From NCBI RefSeq assembly GCF_051954455.1, contig NZ_JBQCHS010000015.1, forward strand, positions 62,001-126,000: DNA of 64,000 nt, read 5' to 3'. The notes under the pieces are model-generated. The model was not told the origin of the DNA. It made no database searches and was given only the letters and a program-made list of their open reading frames with translations. The position numbers were made by a program, and so were the translations under genes. How positions within the stretch are numbered: position 1 is the first letter of the stretch; each line of letters opens with the position of its first letter. This document shows, in pieces, positions 33,294 through 43,781 of this stretch. The DNA is from Pseudolysinimonas sp051954455 (lineage in GTDB: Bacteria; Actinomycetota; Actinomycetes; Actinomycetales; Microbacteriaceae).

Positions 33294-34298
33294 ATGTCCG
33301 ACCGGCCCGTGCCGCCGCCCGCCCTCGAGGAGCTGCTGGCGACCGCGCGCGTCGTCGCGATCCCGCTGCGGACGCGGTTCCGCGGGGTCGACGAGCGCGA
33401 GGCGATGCTGTTCGAGGGGCCCGAGGGCTGGACCGAGTTCTCGCCGTTCGTCGAGTACGACGATGCGGAGGCGGCCGCGTGGCTCGCGGGCGCGATCGAC
33501 TTCGGCTGGAACCCGGCACCGGCTCCGCTCCGCGACGCGATCCCGGTGAACGCGACGCTGCCCGCGGTGGGGCCCGACGCCGTCGCCGGCGTGCTCGCCC
33601 TCTACCCCGGGTGCCGCACCGTGAAGGTGAAGGTCGCCGAGCGGGGGCAGACGCTCGCCGACGACATCGCCCGGGTGGCGCGGGCGCGCGAGCTGCTCGG
33701 CCCGGAGGGCCGGGTGCGGATCGACGCCAACGGCGGCTGGAACGTCGACGAGGCCGAGCACGCCCTTCACGCCCTCGCGCCGTTCGACCTCGAGTACGCG
33801 GAGCAGCCGTGTGCGCGGGTCGAGGAGCTCGCCGAGCTGCGCGCGCGGCTGCACGATTGGGACATCCCGATCGCCGCCGACGAGAGCGTGCGCAAGGCCG
33901 CCGATCCGCTCGCCGTCGCGCGGGCGGGCGCCGCCGACCTGCTGGTGGTGAAGGCGCAGCCGCTCGGCGGCATCCACCGTGCGATGGAGGTCGTGGCCGA
34001 GGCCGGCCTCCCGGTGAACGTCTCGAGCGCCCTCGACACGAGCATCGGGATCGCGATGGGGGCGCACCTCGCGGCGGCGCTGCCGGAGCTGCCCTACGAC
34101 TGCGGCCTCGCGACGGTCGGTCTGTTCGAGCGCGACGTCGTCGCCGAGCCGCTCGTGCCGGTCGACGGGGCGATCCCCGTCGCGCGTCCCGTCCCGGACA
34201 CGGTGGCCCTCGACGCCCTCGCGGCGTCCCCCGAGCGCACCGCGTGGTGGCGCGAGCGCCTCACGCGCACCCACGCGCACCTGACGCGGGTCGAGTAG
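33294..34298 (+). CDS. menC: o-Succinylbenzoate synthase
   Basis: 334-residue enolase-superfamily dehydratase. The barrel carries VKVKVAE (second Lys is the general base), RIDANGGWN, EYAEQPC and AADESVR (three Mg ligands Asp, Glu, Asp/Glu) and LVVKAQPLGG (second catalytic Lys). Divergent sequence but correct motif order for actinobacterial MenC. It starts 6 bases after TACTCT. Its stop is 6 bases from the ccsB stop in convergent orientation. Confidence 0.94.
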   Translation: MSDRPVPPPALEELLATARVVAIPLRTRFRGVDEREAMLFEGPEGWTEFSPFVEYDDAEAAAWLAGAIDFGWNPAPAPLRDAIPVNATLPAVGPDAVAGVLALYPGCRTVKVKVAERGQTLADDIARVARARELLGPEGRVRIDANGGWNVDEAEHALHALAPFDLEYAEQPCARVEELAELRARLHDWDIPIAADESVRKAADPLAVARAGAADLLVVKAQPLGGIHRAMEVVAEAGLPVNVSSALDTSIGIAMGAHLAAALPELPYDCGLATVGLFERDVVAEPLVPVDGAIPVARPVPDTVALDALAASPERTAWWRERLTRTHAHLTRVE

Positions 34299-34304
34299 CC
34301 GCGG

Positions 34305-35311
34305 TCAGCTCGTGGTGAGCCCCGAGTACGCGTGCAGGCCCTGGAAGAACAGGTTCACGATCGTGAAGTTGAACAGCACCGCGGCGAGGCCGATGATCGC
34401 GAGCCACGCGGAGCGGGTACCGCGCCATCCGCGGGTCGCCCGCGCGTGGATGTAGCCCGCGAACACGACCCAGATGATGAAGGTCCAGACCTCCTTGGTG
34501 TCCCATCCCCAGTACCGGCCCCAGGCGTGGTACGCCCAGATCGCGCCGGCCATGAGGGTGAAGGTCCAGAAAGCGAAGCCGACGATGATGAGCCGCGACG
34601 CCATGACCTCGAGCGACGCGGAGGACGGGAAGGTCTGCAGGAAGCGCCACTTGGCCAGGCGCCCCTTCTCGCGCGCCGACTGCAGCAGCTGCACGATCGA
34701 GAGCCCGCCCCCGACGGCGTAGAACCCGGTCGCGAGCATGGCCACCGAGATGTGGATGTAGAGCCAGTACGACTGCAGCGGCGGCGGGGTCGGCGTCACC
34801 GCGACGTAGAAGTTGGTGACCGCGAGCCCGAGCAGCAGCACGACGAAGCCGGTGATGTAGGCGCCGAGGAACTTGACGTCGCGCCACAGGTTGATCACCA
34901 CGAAGACGACGACGATGATCCCGGTGCCGGTGAGCGAGAACTCGTACATGTTGGCCCACGGGCCGCGGTCGGCGGCGAGCCCGCGGAGCACGATCGCGCC
35001 GAGGTGGACCACGGCCGCGACGATGGTGAGCGCGAACGCGGTCCGCTGGAAGCGGGTGGCCTTGTTGACGCTGCGCGACTGCGACTCGGCGACGCGCGAG
35101 GTGATGGTGCCCACTCGCTCGAGGAGCGCGGTCCCGCCGCGGGCGCCCGCCGCTGCGGTCGTCGAGGCCGGCGTGCGGGCGACCGCCGCGGCCTCGGCGG
35201 TGCCCGTACGGCGGCTCAGGTCGAGCACGTACATGACGAACGCGATCGCGTAGACCGCCATGGCGGAGTACGCCAGCAGCAGCGAGTACGCGGCGAGGGT
35301 GTCGGTCACGG

Positions 35312-35315
<4 letters not shown>
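34305..35315 (-). CDS. ccsB: System II cytochrome c biogenesis protein CcsB (ResC/CcsA-type)
   Basis: 336-residue membrane protein that moves haem to apocytochrome c with ResB. It has the WWD-like haem signature WGRYWGWDTKEVW in a periplasmic loop, about eight hydrophobic helices and the conserved His residues on flanking helices (HISVAML, HARAT). The GTG start overlaps the resB stop by four bases. The complex works outside the membrane on cytochromes such as the bc1-aa3 branch, which fits the menaquinone genes next door. Confidence 0.95.
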
Positions 35316-36983
<1,668 letters not shown>

Positions 36984-36997
<14 letters not shown>

Positions 36998-37709
36998 CGG
37001 TCCCCGCCCCGATCGAGTGGATGACGAAGCCCCAGACGCCGGACACCATGAGCACACCGATCGCGATGAGCAGCACGCCGCCCGCGATGTTGACCGCCCG
37101 GATGTGGCGCTTCACCCAGCGGACCGAGGCGCCGACCCAGCCGAAGCCGATGGCGACGAGGAGGAACGGGATCCCGAGGCCGAGGCAGTAGGCGACGCCC
37201 AGGAGCACCGCCCGCCCGAGGTCGCCCTGGTCGAGCACGAGCGAGGTGACCGCGACGAGGGTCGGGCCGACGCACGGGGTCCAGCCGACCGCGAAGATGA
37301 CGCCCAGCAGCGGTGCGCCGATGAGGCCGGTGCGGGGCTGCCACGCGGGCTTGACCGTCCGCTGCAGGAAGCTCACCTGGCCGATGAAGACGACGCCCAT
37401 GACGATCACGACGACGCCCGCGATCCGGAGGATGAGGTCCGTCCACTGCGCGACGAAGACCCCGACGGTGCCCACGAGGATCGTCGCGAGCAGGAAGACG
37501 AGGGAGAAGCCCAGGACGAAGAGGGCGGCCCCGAGCAGCACCCGGCGGCGCGTCTGGACCGCCCCGCTCGCGACGCCGCTCACGTACCCGAGGTACCCCG
37601 GCACGAGCGGCAGCACGCACGGGGACAGGAACGACACCAGACCCGCGGCGAGCGCGATGGGCACCGCCAGCCAGAGGCCGCCGCTCGTGACGATGGTGCC
37701 GATGCCCAT
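36984..37709 (-). CDS. ccdA: Cytochrome c biogenesis protein CcdA
   Basis: 241-residue six-helix thiol-reducing membrane protein. The two redox Cys are visible, in FLSPCVLPLVPGYLGYV (helix 1) and VGWTPCVGPTL (helix 4). It carries electrons from cytoplasmic thioredoxin to the extracytoplasmic TlpA/ResA protein encoded just upstream, keeping apocytochrome haem-binding Cys reduced. Start ATG overlaps the last base of the tlpA stop. Confidence 0.95.
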
Positions 37710-38311
37710 CAGTTCTTCTCGTCGAGCGTCGTCTGGATGACCTCGCTCAGCACGGGCTCCTGCTCCTTGGTGATCTCGCCGCTGAAGCGCGCGGCGACCC
37801 GGCCCTTCCGATCGATCACGAGGGTGGTGGGGGTCGTGTTGGTCGAGACCTTGCCGGTGAACGCCACCGTGATGGGGGCGTTGTGCGGCGCCTCGAGGGT
37901 CGTCGGGTAGGTGACGCCGTGGGTCTTCTCGAACGCCTGCGCCTGCCCCGCGTTGTCGCGCACGTTGACACCGACGAACTGGACGCCGTCGCCCGCGTAC
38001 TTCTGCGAGAGCGACTGCAGCCGCGGGGCCTCCGCGATGCAGGGGCCGCACTGCGCGTACCAGAAGTTGAGGACGACGACCTTGCCGAGCAGCTCGCTGC
38101 TCGAGATCGCGGAGCCGTCGGCCTCGGTGGCCTTCCAGCTCACCGGAGCGGCGCGGTCCTTCTCCGAGAAGGTCGTCGTGGCGCCGTCGCCCGAGGTGTA
38201 GACGCCGCCCTTGTCGGTGCCGGCGATGCCGTCGCTCGAGCTGCAGCCGGCGAGGGCGAGGGAGGCGGCGACCAGTCCGACGGCCAGCGCGGCCAGGGCG
38301 CGGCGGCGCAT
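37709..38311 (-). CDS. TlpA/ResA-like thioredoxin-fold lipoprotein
   Basis: 200 residues with a signal peptide and lipobox (SLALAGCSSS), so it is membrane-tethered outside the cell. The redox site is YAQCGPCIAEAP (CXXC) followed by VNVRDNAGQAQAF and the cis-Pro region NTTPTTLVID. It reduces apocytochrome c thiols using electrons from CcdA. ATG 38311 overlaps the stop of the phosphatase gene by one base; a GTG three bases earlier is also possible. Confidence 0.93.
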   Translation of the reverse strand: MRRRALAALAVGLVAASLALAGCSSSDGIAGTDKGGVYTSGDGATTTFSEKDRAAPVSWKATEADGSAISSSELLGKVVVLNFWYAQCGPCIAEAPRLQSLSQKYAGDGVQFVGVNVRDNAGQAQAFEKTHGVTYPTTLEAPHNAPITVAFTGKVSTNTTPTTLVIDRKGRVAARFSGEITKEQEPVLSEVIQTTLDEKN

Positions 38312-38958
38312 CACACCGCCCCCAGGTCGATCGCCTGCGCGAGCAGCTCGGCGGCGGGCTCCTGGTAGTCGACCTCGACGAACGCGCCGTCGCGGAAGGC
38401 CACGGTCGTGATGCTCGAGAGCGCGCATCGGCGGCTCCGCGGGTCGCTCGCGAGCGGCTTGCCCTGCACGGCGCGGGCGACGGTCCAGATCGGCGCCTGG
38501 TGGCTGACGAGCACGACCTCGCCGCCGTCGACCGACGCGTGCGCGTCGCGGATCGCGGCCATCATCCGGGCGGCGATGTCGGCGAACGGCTCGCCCCACG
38601 ACGGCTTCCACGGATTGCGGAAGTGCCGCGCGAGGAGAGGGTTCGCGCGCACCGCACGCTTGATGTTGACGCCCTCGAAGACGTTGGTCGGCTCGATGAG
38701 GCGCTCGTCGATCGCGAGGCCCGGATCGACCAGCGTGCCGCGGAACAGCTCGAGCCACGGCTGGGCGCTCTCCCGGGTGCGGGTGAGCGGGCTGGCGATC
38801 ACGCGACGGATGTCGTGGCCGGCCAGCGACTCCGCCGCGCGCGCCGCCATCTCGCGGCCGCGGTCGCTCAGATGGAACTCCGGCAGGCGCCCGTAGAGCA
38901 CCCCGGCGGGGTTGTGGACCTCGCCGTGGCGCACCAGACGGACGAGATCGGCGGACAC
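38311..38958 (-). CDS. Histidine phosphatase family protein
   Basis: 215-residue phosphoglycerate-mutase-like phosphatase. The catalytic RHGEV is near the N terminus (LVRLVRHGEVHNP), followed by SPLTRTRESAQPW, and the second His lies in LVSHQAPIWT. It is the first gene of the cytochrome maturation operon; this arrangement is common in actinobacteria, but its role there is unknown. GTG start 7 bases after TAGAAT. Confidence 0.92.
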   Translation of the reverse strand: MSADLVRLVRHGEVHNPAGVLYGRLPEFHLSDRGREMAARAAESLAGHDIRRVIASPLTRTRESAQPWLELFRGTLVDPGLAIDERLIEPTNVFEGVNIKRAVRANPLLARHFRNPWKPSWGEPFADIAARMMAAIRDAHASVDGGEVVLVSHQAPIWTVARAVQGKPLASDPRSRRCALSSITTVAFRDGAFVEVDYQEPAAELLAQAIDLGAV

Positions 38959-38965
38959 GCGCTGA

Positions 38966-38971
38966 ATTCTA
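38966..38971 (-). promoter_or_regulatory. -10 box of the cytochrome c maturation operon
   Basis: TAGAAT on the minus strand, 7 bases before GTG 38958. All five genes downstream (38958 to 34305) overlap or abut, so this is the likely single promoter. Confidence 0.55.
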
Positions 38972-39011
38972 CGGTCGGGTTGCTGAGGGATTCCGGCGCG
39001 GGTGCGCTCGG

Positions 39012-39017
39012 TAGACT
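39012..39017 (+). promoter_or_regulatory. -10 box of aspS
   Basis: TAGACT, 8 bases before GTG 39026. Divergent from the TAGAAT box at 38966-38971. Confidence 0.5.
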
Positions 39018-39025
39018 CGGCCCCC

Positions 39026-40348
<1,323 letters not shown>

Positions 40349-40360
40349 ACCGCCTTGCGC

Positions 40361-40397
40361 GGGTCGAGCAGCCGGCCCCGCCGGCGTCTCGAGACCC
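40361..40397. repeat. REP-like nested palindrome after aspS
   Basis: GGGTCGAG at 40361-40368 pairs with CTCGAGACCC (40388-40397, one bulged pair), enclosing a second hairpin GCCGG-CCCCG-CCGGC. It lies 12 bases after the aspS stop in the convergent gap and may terminate transcription. Core shared with the element at 23626-23660. Confidence 0.45.
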
Positions 40398-40982
40398 TCA
40401 CGCCCAGAGCGGCTGCACGCGCGCCACGGCGTCGAGGATCGCGTCGCCGTCGAGCGCCGCGCGCGACTCCGGGATCCCGCGCTCACGCCACTCGACCACG
40501 AGATCGAGCCGACCTGCCGGCGGGAGAGGCCAGAGCCAGAATCCGTGGTGCTGCTCCCACAGCTCTCCGCCGCCGCCCCCGCCGCCCGTGCCGTTCGCCG
40601 GCGTGAGGGTCCACCCCTCGGGAGGCCGGTCGACTGTCGGGTGGCCGCGATACAGCTCGCCGATCTCCGCGGTCGACCCGTCGCCGAGCTCGACCCTCCA
40701 GCGGAGGTCGCCCTCCCCGGGCCGATGCTCGAAGCGGCCGTGCATCAGCCAGCTCCAGTCGCGATCCGTCTCCTCGCGACGGCGCATCACGACGTCGGCG
40801 CAGATCACCGTGCCCGTCGAGTACACCTCGACCCGCGGGACGCTGACGACCGTGCCCTCGGTGCGTGCCGCGACCGCCCCGATCGGCAGCACGACCGGGA
40901 TCTCGTCCTCCGGCTGCCGAAGCCACGGCGGCACGACGTAGGGCTCGCCGGCCTCGTTGTCGCTGCCGTAGAGGGCGTACAT
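40398..40982 (-). CDS. Unrecognised 194-residue protein
   Basis: No family recognised. The protein is acidic, with many Trp, Pro and Arg, a Gly7 run (residues about 132-138) and no signal peptide or membrane helix, so it is cytoplasmic. It is mostly beta-strand in appearance, with repeated charged and Val-rich segments such as VEVYSTGTVICADVVMRR. It begins on the last base of the upstream FMN reductase stop, so the two are translationally coupled. Confidence 0.75.
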   Translation of the reverse strand: MYALYGSDNEAGEPYVVPPWLRQPEDEIPVVLPIGAVAARTEGTVVSVPRVEVYSTGTVICADVVMRRREETDRDWSWLMHGRFEHRPGEGDLRWRVELGDGSTAEIGELYRGHPTVDRPPEGWTLTPANGTGGGGGGGELWEQHHGFWLWPLPPAGRLDLVVEWRERGIPESRAALDGDAILDAVARVQPLWA

Positions 40983-41536
40983 CAGCGCGCCGCGACCGCG
41001 GACACCGCGAGGGCGTCGCGGAGCTGCTCGACCGCGATGTCCAGGCGCAGGTCGAGCCCCGCCTCCAGCACCTCGCCGTCAGCCCGGATCCGCGACGGCG
41101 CCCGCGACACCGTCACCGGGTCCACCAGCGTCGCATCGAGTGCGAGCAGCGTCGGCACGAGCGCCGCGAGCCCGCGGATGCCGCCGGTCTGCCCGGGGGA
41201 TGCCGACATCAAGAGCACCGGCTTGCCGTACAGACCGGTCGAGCCGGCCAGCCAGTCCAGCGCGTTCTTGGTCACGCCCGACGCCGAGTGCACGTACTCG
41301 GGCGACGCGATGACGGCACCCGCGCAGGCCTCCGCGAGGAGTCGGAACTCGCGCGCCGCCGACGGCATCCGGTTCGGGGTGTCGAGGTCGGGGTCCATGA
41401 GCGGGAGCTCGCCCACCAGGTCCTCCCCCAGCAGCTGCAGGCCCGGCGCCCGGCGTTCGACCGCGCGGAGCAGCCCGCGGTGCAGCGAGTCGGCCCGCAG
41501 GCTCCCGCAGATGGCGAGGATCGGCAATCGAGCCAT
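40982..41536 (-). CDS. NADPH-dependent FMN reductase family protein
   Basis: 184-residue flavodoxin-like reductase. Starts with LPILAICGSLRADSLHRGLLRA (FMN phosphate loop) and has ASPEYVHSASGVTKNALDWL, the family signature around the flavin. Acts as an NAD(P)H quinone/azo/chromate reductase in known relatives. TACCCT is 6 bases upstream of ATG 41536. It is followed by the unknown 194-residue protein in one transcript. Confidence 0.9.
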   Translation of the reverse strand: MARLPILAICGSLRADSLHRGLLRAVERRAPGLQLLGEDLVGELPLMDPDLDTPNRMPSAAREFRLLAEACAGAVIASPEYVHSASGVTKNALDWLAGSTGLYGKPVLLMSASPGQTGGIRGLAALVPTLLALDATLVDPVTVSRAPSRIRADGEVLEAGLDLRLDIAVEQLRDALAVSAVAAR

Positions 41537-41606
41537 GCTCGGAGGGTAGTGCGGTCGGACGGATTCCGACAGGCTCGATCCCCGCCGGACTCGATCCCCG
41601 AGCGAC

Positions 41607-41855
41607 TCACCCCCCGACCGCGACCAACGCCTTCTCCAGGCGCGCGCGGTCGACGCGCCAGATGGTGTGCACCCGGTCGTCGATGAGCACCACCGGGATC
41701 TCCTCCGCGTACGCACGTTCGAGCTCCGCGTCGCCGACGATCGAGCGCTCCTCGAACGCGACCCCCGGAAACCCCCGCAGCACGTCCGCCACGACCGCGC
41801 GCGCATCGTCGCACAGGTGGCATCCCGGTCGGGTCAGGAGGGTGAGGCTCGGCAT
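41607..41855 (-). CDS. Glutaredoxin-like protein
   Basis: 82-residue thioredoxin-fold protein with the redox motif RPGCHLCDDA at the N terminus and the cis-Pro turn EEIPVVLIDD. It matches the DUF836/glutaredoxin 2-like small family common in actinobacteria. The active site is CXXC with Cys at 13 and 16. It is divergent from an HAD phosphatase. Confidence 0.9.
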   Translation of the reverse strand: MPSLTLLTRPGCHLCDDARAVVADVLRGFPGVAFEERSIVGDAELERAYAEEIPVVLIDDRVHTIWRVDRARLEKALVAVGG

Positions 41856-41861
41856 GGGACC

Positions 41862-41883
41862 AGGGTAGGCACCCCGATACGAT
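41862..41883. promoter_or_regulatory. Divergent -10 boxes for glutaredoxin and HAD genes
   Basis: Minus-strand TACCCT (41862-41867) is 6 bases before ATG 41855, and plus-strand TACGAT (41878-41883) is 6 bases before ATG 41890. Both starts are predicted leaderless. Confidence 0.55.
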
Positions 41884-41889
41884 GGACCG

Positions 41890-42654
41890 ATGCCCGAGGA
41901 GTCGACCACGCCGAGCGAGCGGCCGATCCTGGCGCTCTTCGACGTCGACAACACCCTCATGCGCGGCACGAGTCTCTTCCAGCTCGGGCGGGAGGCCTGG
42001 AAGCGCAAGCTCATCCGCGGGCGCGACATCGCGGTGTTCGGCTGGCAGCAGATCCGCTTCATCATGGTCGGCGAGAACAACCGCCACCTGGATGCGGCGC
42101 GCGAGCGGGCGCTCGGGCTCGCCTCCGGCGCATCCCAGGCCCAGGTGCTCGAGATCGCCGACGAGATCTGGGAGCACCGGATCAGGCCGCGTCTCTACCC
42201 CGACACGGTGAAGCTCGCCCAGGATCACATCGCGCGCGGCCACCAGGTCTGGCTCGTCTCCGCGACACCATGGGAGATCGGCAACCGGATCGCGCAGCAG
42301 CTCGGTCTGACCGGTGCGATCGGCTCGCACTTCGAGTCGGTCGACGGCGTCTACACGGGCAAGATCGTGGGCCACATCATGCACAAGGAGCGCAAGGCGG
42401 AGGCGGTGCGCGAGCTCGCCGAGCGCGAGGGCGCGGACCTCGCGGAGAGCTGGGCCTACTCCGACAGCCGCAACGACATCCCGCTCCTCGAGCTGGTCGG
42501 GCACCCCACGGTCGTGAATCCGGACGTCGCGCTGCTGAAGCACGCCCACGACCACCACTGGCCGATCATGCGGATGAAGCCGTCGAGCATCCGCGAGGCG
42601 CGTCGACGCCTCCGCCGCGAGGCGAAGGACGCGAAGAAGCCCTCCCGCCGCTGA
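41890..42654 (+). CDS. HAD-IB family hydrolase (SerB/phosphatase type)
   Basis: 254-residue haloacid-dehalogenase phosphatase of subfamily IB. Motif I FDVDNTLMRG (nucleophile and general acid Asp), motif II LVSATPWEIG, motif III Lys in HKERKAEAVRELA and motif IV YSDSRNDIPLLELV. In actinobacteria such proteins act on phosphoserine, phosphocholine or glycerol phosphate, or are fused to acyltransferases; the precise substrate is unknown. A very basic C-terminal tail (RRRLRREAKDAKKPSRR) may bind membrane or nucleic acid. Confidence 0.9.
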   Translation: MPEESTTPSERPILALFDVDNTLMRGTSLFQLGREAWKRKLIRGRDIAVFGWQQIRFIMVGENNRHLDAARERALGLASGASQAQVLEIADEIWEHRIRPRLYPDTVKLAQDHIARGHQVWLVSATPWEIGNRIAQQLGLTGAIGSHFESVDGVYTGKIVGHIMHKERKAEAVRELAEREGADLAESWAYSDSRNDIPLLELVGHPTVVNPDVALLKHAHDHHWPIMRMKPSSIREARRRLRREAKDAKKPSRR

Positions 42655-42767
42655 CCCCGCGGAGAGGCGAGTCGCCACGTCGGGCTGCTGCCGTCGCGTG
42701 AGGACGGCCCGAAGCGGCATCTCGGGTCGGGAAGAGGGTGGGCGCGGGAGCGCTACCCCGAAGACGC

Positions 42768-42795
42768 AGAACGCCCGGCCGGAGCCGGGCGTTCT
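42768..42795 (-). terminator. Hairpin terminator of the bS22 gene
   Basis: AGAACGCCCGGC and GCCGGGCGTTCT form a 12-bp perfect stem with a tetraloop, 3 bases after the bS22 stop on the minus strand. The HAD gene ends 113 bases away on the other strand, so it is likely to serve bS22. Confidence 0.75.
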
Positions 42796-42798
42796 CGC

Positions 42799-42897
42799 CT
42801 ACTTCTTGTTGCGACGCTGGTGCCGCGTCTTGCGCAGCAGCTTGCGGTGCTTCTTCTTCGCCATGCGCTTGCGGCGCTTCTTGATGACGGAGCCCAT
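42799..42897 (-). CDS. Small ribosomal subunit protein bS22 (AURKAIP1/COX24 domain)
   Basis: Only 32 residues, too short for most ORF callers. It begins MGSVIKKRRKRMAKKKHRK and ends in LLRKTRHQRRNKK: very basic and almost invariant across actinobacteria, where it is known as a small 30S protein seen in mycobacterial ribosomes. The ATG has an AGGTGA SD. It shares an HTH gene 80 bases upstream and ends in a strong terminator. Confidence 0.95.
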   Translation of the reverse strand: MGSVIKKRRKRMAKKKHRKLLRKTRHQRRNKK

Positions 42898-42977
42898 AGT
42901 TCACCTCATTCGATTCGAAACGGACCACCAGCGGCGTCCGATCGAACCGCGTGGGAAGTCAACCGCAGAAGTCTAGC

Positions 42978-43175
42978 TCAGCCCGCCTGTGCGTCCGAGG
43001 ACGGATTCGCGACGAGCTGCGCGACGGCCGACTCGGGGATGCGGTACGAGCGCCCGAAGCGCACGGCCGGAAGTTCGCCCGCGTGCACCATCCGGTACAC
43101 CGTCATGGACGAGACCCGCATCATCTCGGCGACCTCGGCGACGGTGAGGAAGCGGACATCCGACAGGTCGGCCAT
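42978..43175 (-). CDS. Helix-turn-helix (excisionase/MerR-type) DNA-binding protein
   Basis: 65 residues forming one winged helix-turn-helix: LTVAEVAEMMRVSSMTVYRM followed by HAGELPAVRFGRSYRIPESAV. The same short protein is found beside bS22 in many actinobacteria. The family includes excisionases and BldC-like developmental regulators; here no phage genes are near, so it is a regulator of unknown targets. A 7-8-7 inverted repeat lies 47-68 bases upstream. Confidence 0.9.
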   Translation of the reverse strand: MADLSDVRFLTVAEVAEMMRVSSMTVYRMVHAGELPAVRFGRSYRIPESAVAQLVANPSSDAQAG

Positions 43176-43221
43176 CGCCTCCCCCTTGTCTCGCCCCTTG
43201 CTGTGGTCTGTGTGACTCCTG

Positions 43222-43243
43222 TGACGCAAGTGGCCCTGCGTCA
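43222..43243. promoter_or_regulatory. Inverted repeat upstream of the HTH gene
   Basis: TGACGCA-N8-TGCGTCA, perfect 7-bp arms, centred 58 bases before ATG 43175. It is a candidate operator, possibly for autoregulation by the small HTH protein. It also lies 27 bases after the convergent-oriented stop of the ArsR-like gene upstream. Confidence 0.55.
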
Positions 43244-43269
43244 ATGTAGGGGACGCCGAGCCCCCGTGT

Positions 43270-43743
43270 CTACAGGGATCGGCGGCGACCCGGAAGGCGC
43301 CCAGCCAGCGCCCGCTGCGCCCCCTGCAGCTTCTCCTGAGCGGCCTCCAGAGCGGCTCGCGCCTGGTGCGCGGTGTCGGCCGCCGCGCGACCGACACGGT
43401 CGCCGACCTCGGCGCCGGCCCACGCGGTGAACGCACCGCCCTCGACGATCGTCCCGGCGCCGTCGGAGCCCGGCCGCGTGGCCGCCGCCGCGAACGGCGC
43501 GAGCCAGTCCTCGACCTCGACGAGCGGCTCCGCGTCCAGGCGGTAGTAGCGGTGCTGCCCCTCCTCGCGCACGGCCACGAGGGAGTGGTCGCGCAGCACC
43601 TTGAGGTGCTTGGAGACGGTCGGCTGGCTGATGCCCAGCTGCTCGACGAGCTCCCCGACGCTCACCTCGCCCGCGCGCTCACGGAGGGTGCGCAGCAGCT
43701 CGCGACGGGTGCCGTCGGCGAGGACGTCGAAGATGTCGCTCAT
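43270..43743 (-). CDS. ArsR-family winged helix transcriptional regulator
   Basis: 157 residues. The N-terminal wHTH is complete: IFDVLADGTRRELLRTL, GISQPTVSKHLKVLRDHSLV and REEGQHRYYRLD. The C-terminal 70 residues are Ala/Gly-rich with a helical segment (HQARAALEAAQEKLQGAQRAL) of coiled-coil character. There is no Cys/His metal site in the usual place, so it is probably not a metal sensor. Divergent from the TrkH gene by 38 bases, so it may control potassium uptake; inference only. Confidence 0.88.
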   Translation of the reverse strand: MSDIFDVLADGTRRELLRTLRERAGEVSVGELVEQLGISQPTVSKHLKVLRDHSLVAVREEGQHRYYRLDAEPLVEVEDWLAPFAAAATRPGSDGAGTIVEGGAFTAWAGAEVGDRVGRAAADTAHQARAALEAAQEKLQGAQRALAGRLPGRRRSL

Positions 43744-43769
43744 CCGACCAGGGTCCCATACCGCGCCGG

Positions 43770-43775
43770 TAGCAT
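43770..43775 (+). promoter_or_regulatory. -10 box of the TrkH-TrkA operon
   Basis: TAGCAT, 6 bases before ATG 43782; start predicted leaderless. Confidence 0.55.
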
Positions 43776-43781
43776 CCAGGG

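Noticed and set aside
42566..42928. 120-codon minus-strand frame over bS22
   Set aside because: Different frame from bS22; the short bS22 ORF has invariant family sequence and an SD.
42978..43175. Excisionase of an integrated element
   Set aside because: Small HTH resembles excisionases, but there is no integrase, att site or phage gene, and its place next to bS22 is conserved in actinobacteria as far as I know.
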